64,000 nucleotides of DNA from Clusia tigrina (Eukaryota; Arthropoda; Insecta; Diptera; Clusiidae), in contig OV050031.1 of NCBI GenBank assembly GCA_920105625.2, forward strand, positions 7,977,501-8,041,500. Direction: 5' to 3'. A program made the position numbers and the translations under genes. The first letter of the stretch is position 1, and every line of letters begins with the position of its first letter. This document shows, piece after piece, positions 61,265-64,000 of this stretch. The notes below the pieces were generated by a model that was given only the letters and a program-made list of their open reading frames with translations, searched no databases and was not told the DNA's origin.

Positions 61265-61630
61265 TTCGGTGGAATTAACTGAAGTAGGTAGTAGGTAAGG
61301 TAGGTTGAGAGGCCGCTTAAAAGGCACACTTAGGCTAGGATTGGCCCTTTGTGATACCGCATGAGACACAATTCCCATTCTCCCATAAAAATCCAGGCAT
61401 TTGGAGATTTTTATGAAGCTCGCGTGGCCAGCGCTGTGTAAAAGGATAAACACTTTCCTGGGCGATTCCTTTCTGTAGTTTCATGGGAGACATTCCAAAC
61501 AAAAAAATTAAGCTCCATCAAAATTTTTTTGTTTGGAATGTCTCTCAGAGACTTCGGAAAGGAATCGCCCAGGAAAGTGTTTCTCTTTTGAACAACGCTG
61601 GTGTTCGATGGTCTTCTCGTCATCTATGCA
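61265..61630 (-). pseudogene. LINE C-terminus and 3' UTR, antisense, with an internal inverted duplication
   Basis: The minus strand reads VVQKRNTFLGDSFPKSLRDI (about 61600-61545) and, after a hairpin-forming insert, FIKISKCLDFYGRMGIVSHA. It then runs into a 3' UTR and a CCTACC-type tail near 61270-61290. The first part matches RRTFLGDYFLDSLGD of the 10.7-kb copy. Confidence 0.75.
61448..61582. repeat. Large imperfect hairpin (about 61-bp arms, 12-bp loop)
   Basis: The left arm (61448-61509) and right arm (61522-61582) are inverted copies of the LINE segment AAACACTTTCCTGGGCGATT, with mismatches only in the middle. The loop is at 61510-61521. Confidence 0.9.
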
Positions 61631-61699
61631 AGAGTCATTTGAGGCGAATTAAATGAAGTATCTTAGAATGATTCAGGAGTGAAAGAATAACATGCGATC

Positions 61700-61860
61700 A
61701 CAGAGTGTTCAAATCCTGCCCCTGGGGGTTGGTTTCAAACATGTTTTTTCATCTTTCATGTTTTCACATCTTTTTCTCTTCCAGTCGACAGCCTCAGTAG
61801 CTGGTACTCACTCCCCAGCTCCTTGTAGTCTTAATTAATTATGGCGTAAGATATGATACC
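61700..61860 (+). mobile_element. tRNA-derived SINE, copy 3 (5'-truncated)
   Basis: The copy starts in the B-box region (GTTCAAATCCTGCC). It shares the body landmarks CTCTTCCAGTCGA, TCACTCCCCAGC and TTAATTATGGCGTAAGATAT with copies 1 and 2. The A-box half is missing or destroyed. Confidence 0.78.
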
Positions 61861-61974
61861 CCACCATTCTTCACTACCTTAACCGATCTATCCCTCATCA
61901 ACATTAAGGACTTAGCCAGATTCTTTTCGGAATCACTGTGGTTCCCAAAACTCTAGACGGGGGAGTCGCGTCGT

Positions 61975-62075
61975 CTTAGGGTGGTATCACAATGAGCCAT
62001 TATATGTGCTTAGGTGTGCTTTTGCGTAGAAGGCTGCCACTCCTACTTACCTACCTACCTAAGATATGATAATAA
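61975..62075 (+). mobile_element. LINE 3'-tail fragment with CCTACC tail
   Basis: GGTGGTATCACAATGAGCCA followed by TAGGTGTGCTTTTGCG and TACCTACCTACC matches the 3' ends at 11.1 and 13.6 kb. Confidence 0.6.
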
Positions 62076-63099
62076 TAACATAAGATCTGAAATTGTTGCT
62101 ATGGAGTTACATGTATCCATCATAATATTCTGGAGAGTTGGACCTGTCTAATATGCAACACTCAACAAAGCGGAGGTAACTATTTGAATGAGGGTATTTT
62201 TCAGCAATGGTATGGATTTTTCTATATTTCTATATAAAAATATAGTTCATATGCTCTTTCTTTTGGTAAATTTTACAATACACACATTGCAACTGGAACG
62301 CCATTCATAACTGGTGGAGAACATTTCTATTGCATCGATACAACAACTTCAATATATTCCCATGATTAAGTGTTCCCTTTAAAACACTCTTAAGTTGGGT
62401 CTCACGCAGTTATGTTTTTTCTTATAAATTTCCTTATATGACAATTTTCTTTTGCAGTGTACGGTCAAACTCAATATTGATCCTAGACACTTCTCACTAC
62501 TTGTCTGCAGCTTTTACATTTTGAAGATTGAACAAATTTCCGAGAATTGCCAAGTACACTTCAAAACTGTGTGAATTTGCCACAGCAACCAGCCAAGCAA
62601 GCCAGCAAGCAGCCAACTGGCAAACCAAACAACACTCTCTGAATACACTAAGCAGCAGCATTACAATTCCTCCCCCTGCCGTTGGTGCGCAGTAAGTAGG
62701 AGCGGTGTAAAGCAGCCACTGTCCATTAAAATGCTACACTTAACACTCGCTCACTGCGCCAAGTGAGTGCGAGTAGGAAGTGTTAAATGCTTCCTTGTAG
62801 TTCTCATGTACCTCATGTGGTTCGCATTTGTTGTACAAGCAAAACGCGTGAATTTCTGCAGTCTGTAGCTACGAGAAGCTACGAGTAGCAACACCATGCG
62901 ACTCGGCCAAGCTGCAGCGCACTCAGACGCAGTTGTATCGCAGCGCGCATATTGGCAGCAAACATTTTCGGTGATAACATAAATTAGCACAGAATCATTT
63001 AACGAAACCAGCCAACAGTGCACAACTAACAACTCTGCAAAGACAAGGCTGTGTGTTGTTAATTAGCTAAAAGCAGGGAATGACCAATTGGCTGGAGCC

Positions 63100-63150
63100 A
63101 CCGCAGCCACCACAGCCACCACAGCCACCACAGCCACCACAGCCACCACA
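63100..63150. repeat. CCACAG hexa/nonanucleotide run
   Basis: Repeated CCACAGCCA units in a low-repeat island. Confidence 0.9.
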
Positions 63151-63604
63151 ACATCCCTAGCAGCACACACACACGAAGACAATTGCAGTCAAGGGCTCAG
63201 TAGAGAGTTAAGAGTCAAAAGAGTTTGATATGCGCATGGGGAGACACTTGAATAATGTCAATTGGAAGGCAAGGATTGGCAGCTAGACCTGCTTGGAGAT
63301 TTTGTCAGGACGAAATTGGAAAATATTGAAATGGCTCAAGTATAGTAACATTGTAAGCAGGCCACGATCTCTAGAAAAGTGCGTTTACTTTAAGGCAATG
63401 GAACTGCCACCAGAACGTCTCCACTTCTTCAGCTCAAGCCGCGAGCTCTGCCACCAAAACTTCTCAGCTTCAGCTGCAGTTCATTTCAGTTTGTGGCAAG
63501 CAGCAATTATTTTGAAAAGAACTTACTGCAAATGGTGCCATACTCAACAGCAGCCACATCACCATCACCAACGCCACCAGCCAACAATCAACTGACATCA
63601 GAGC

Positions 63605-63725
63605 ACCAATAGCAACAGCAACAGCAGCAGCAGAAACAGCAAGAGGAGCATCAACAGCAGCAGCAGCAGCAGCAGTACCAGAACAAGAACCACCAGCACC
63701 GCCACCAGCACCAGCAGCAGGAGCC
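63605..63725. repeat. CAG/CAC trinucleotide runs
   Basis: AGCAACAGCAACAGCAGCAG and similar imperfect CAG/CAA triplets. Confidence 0.9.
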
Positions 63726-64000
63726 TGAGTATGTGTTAGCGCAGTATCGGCATCTTCGTCAGCAGCCGCAGTGCCAGTCAGACCAGACCAATGCTAACTT
63801 ATGGCATTGCATTTGAAGCACTAATTAATTGGAACTAAATAAAAATGGCTTAAAACGTTTTATTTTCGCAGCAGCCACATTCGTAACAGCAGCAAGAGGA
63901 GCACTGCCAGCCACAGAGCACACCAGGTACACGCAGTGAGGCTGACAGAGATTACAAAGTGCAGATAAATATGGGTTACAAGTTGGTGGTACATAAAGGT

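Larger units (their letters stand above)
62076..64000. other. Low-repeat island to the window end
   Basis: CAG/CCA repeats and a 100-codon plus frame (63293-63595) without a known domain. It resembles the other islands. Confidence 0.45.

Overview
The window is animal nuclear DNA, most likely from a higher fly and possibly a tephritid fruit fly. The grounds are an exon that reads as the dipteran dysfusion/NPAS4-type bHLH domain, Tc1/mariner elements of kinds known from flies, 3' ends of several LINE families, and AT-rich introns with many CAA/CAG runs. The species assignment is inference. There is no prokaryotic gene organisation, operon or CRISPR array.

Real genes are sparse. (1) On the minus strand, 17612-17793 is an exon with good splice sites that encodes the bHLH of a bHLH-PAS protein, best matched to dysfusion (dys; vertebrate NPAS4). 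A tiny phase-compatible start-codon exon is proposed at 21961-21968. The PAS exons are not visible and should lie beyond the left end. (2) On the plus strand, 43481-43807 is a complete, intronless 108-codon gene for a strongly divergent histone H2B. It has a shortened N-terminus and has lost both acidic-patch glutamates of H2B. It is the most interesting coding item here.

Most of the rest is mobile DNA and tandem repeats. DNA transposons: a decayed 1293-bp mariner with TA duplication and inverted repeats (20198-21490) sitting in a 14-bp satellite; a 1306-bp DD41D-type element (50090-51395) with an open 361-codon transposase whose second catalytic Asp is Tyr; an internally deleted relative (23622-24528); mariner-like fossils at 10.5, 28.1 and 41.4-42.1 kb; and a broken hAT (36.5-37.7 kb). 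Retroelements: at least fifteen 5'-truncated LINE fragments on both strands, some with target duplications or nested in other elements, and a tRNA-derived SINE family with three copies (44.8, 45.1 and 61.7 kb), one bounded by a perfect 15-bp target duplication.

Tandem arrays with different unit lengths occupy roughly 10 kb. Several have higher-order periods: 223 bp at 3.7-5.0 kb, 112/126 bp at 19.6-20.1 kb, 364 bp at 31.9-32.9 kb, 177 bp at 40.1-40.7 kb and 140 bp at 49.2-50.0 kb. Some arose inside dispersed elements or dead LINE reading frames.

Between these lie low-repeat islands (about 8.7-9.7, 13.7-15.1, 22.0-22.9, 33.0-34.5, 38.0-39.9, 43.9-44.7, 47.2-49.2, 53.9-55.9, 58.3-59.3 and 62.4-64.0 kb). 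They are rich in CAA/CAG/CTG runs and look like intronic or upstream regulatory DNA, plausibly of dys. No coding function could be supported in them.
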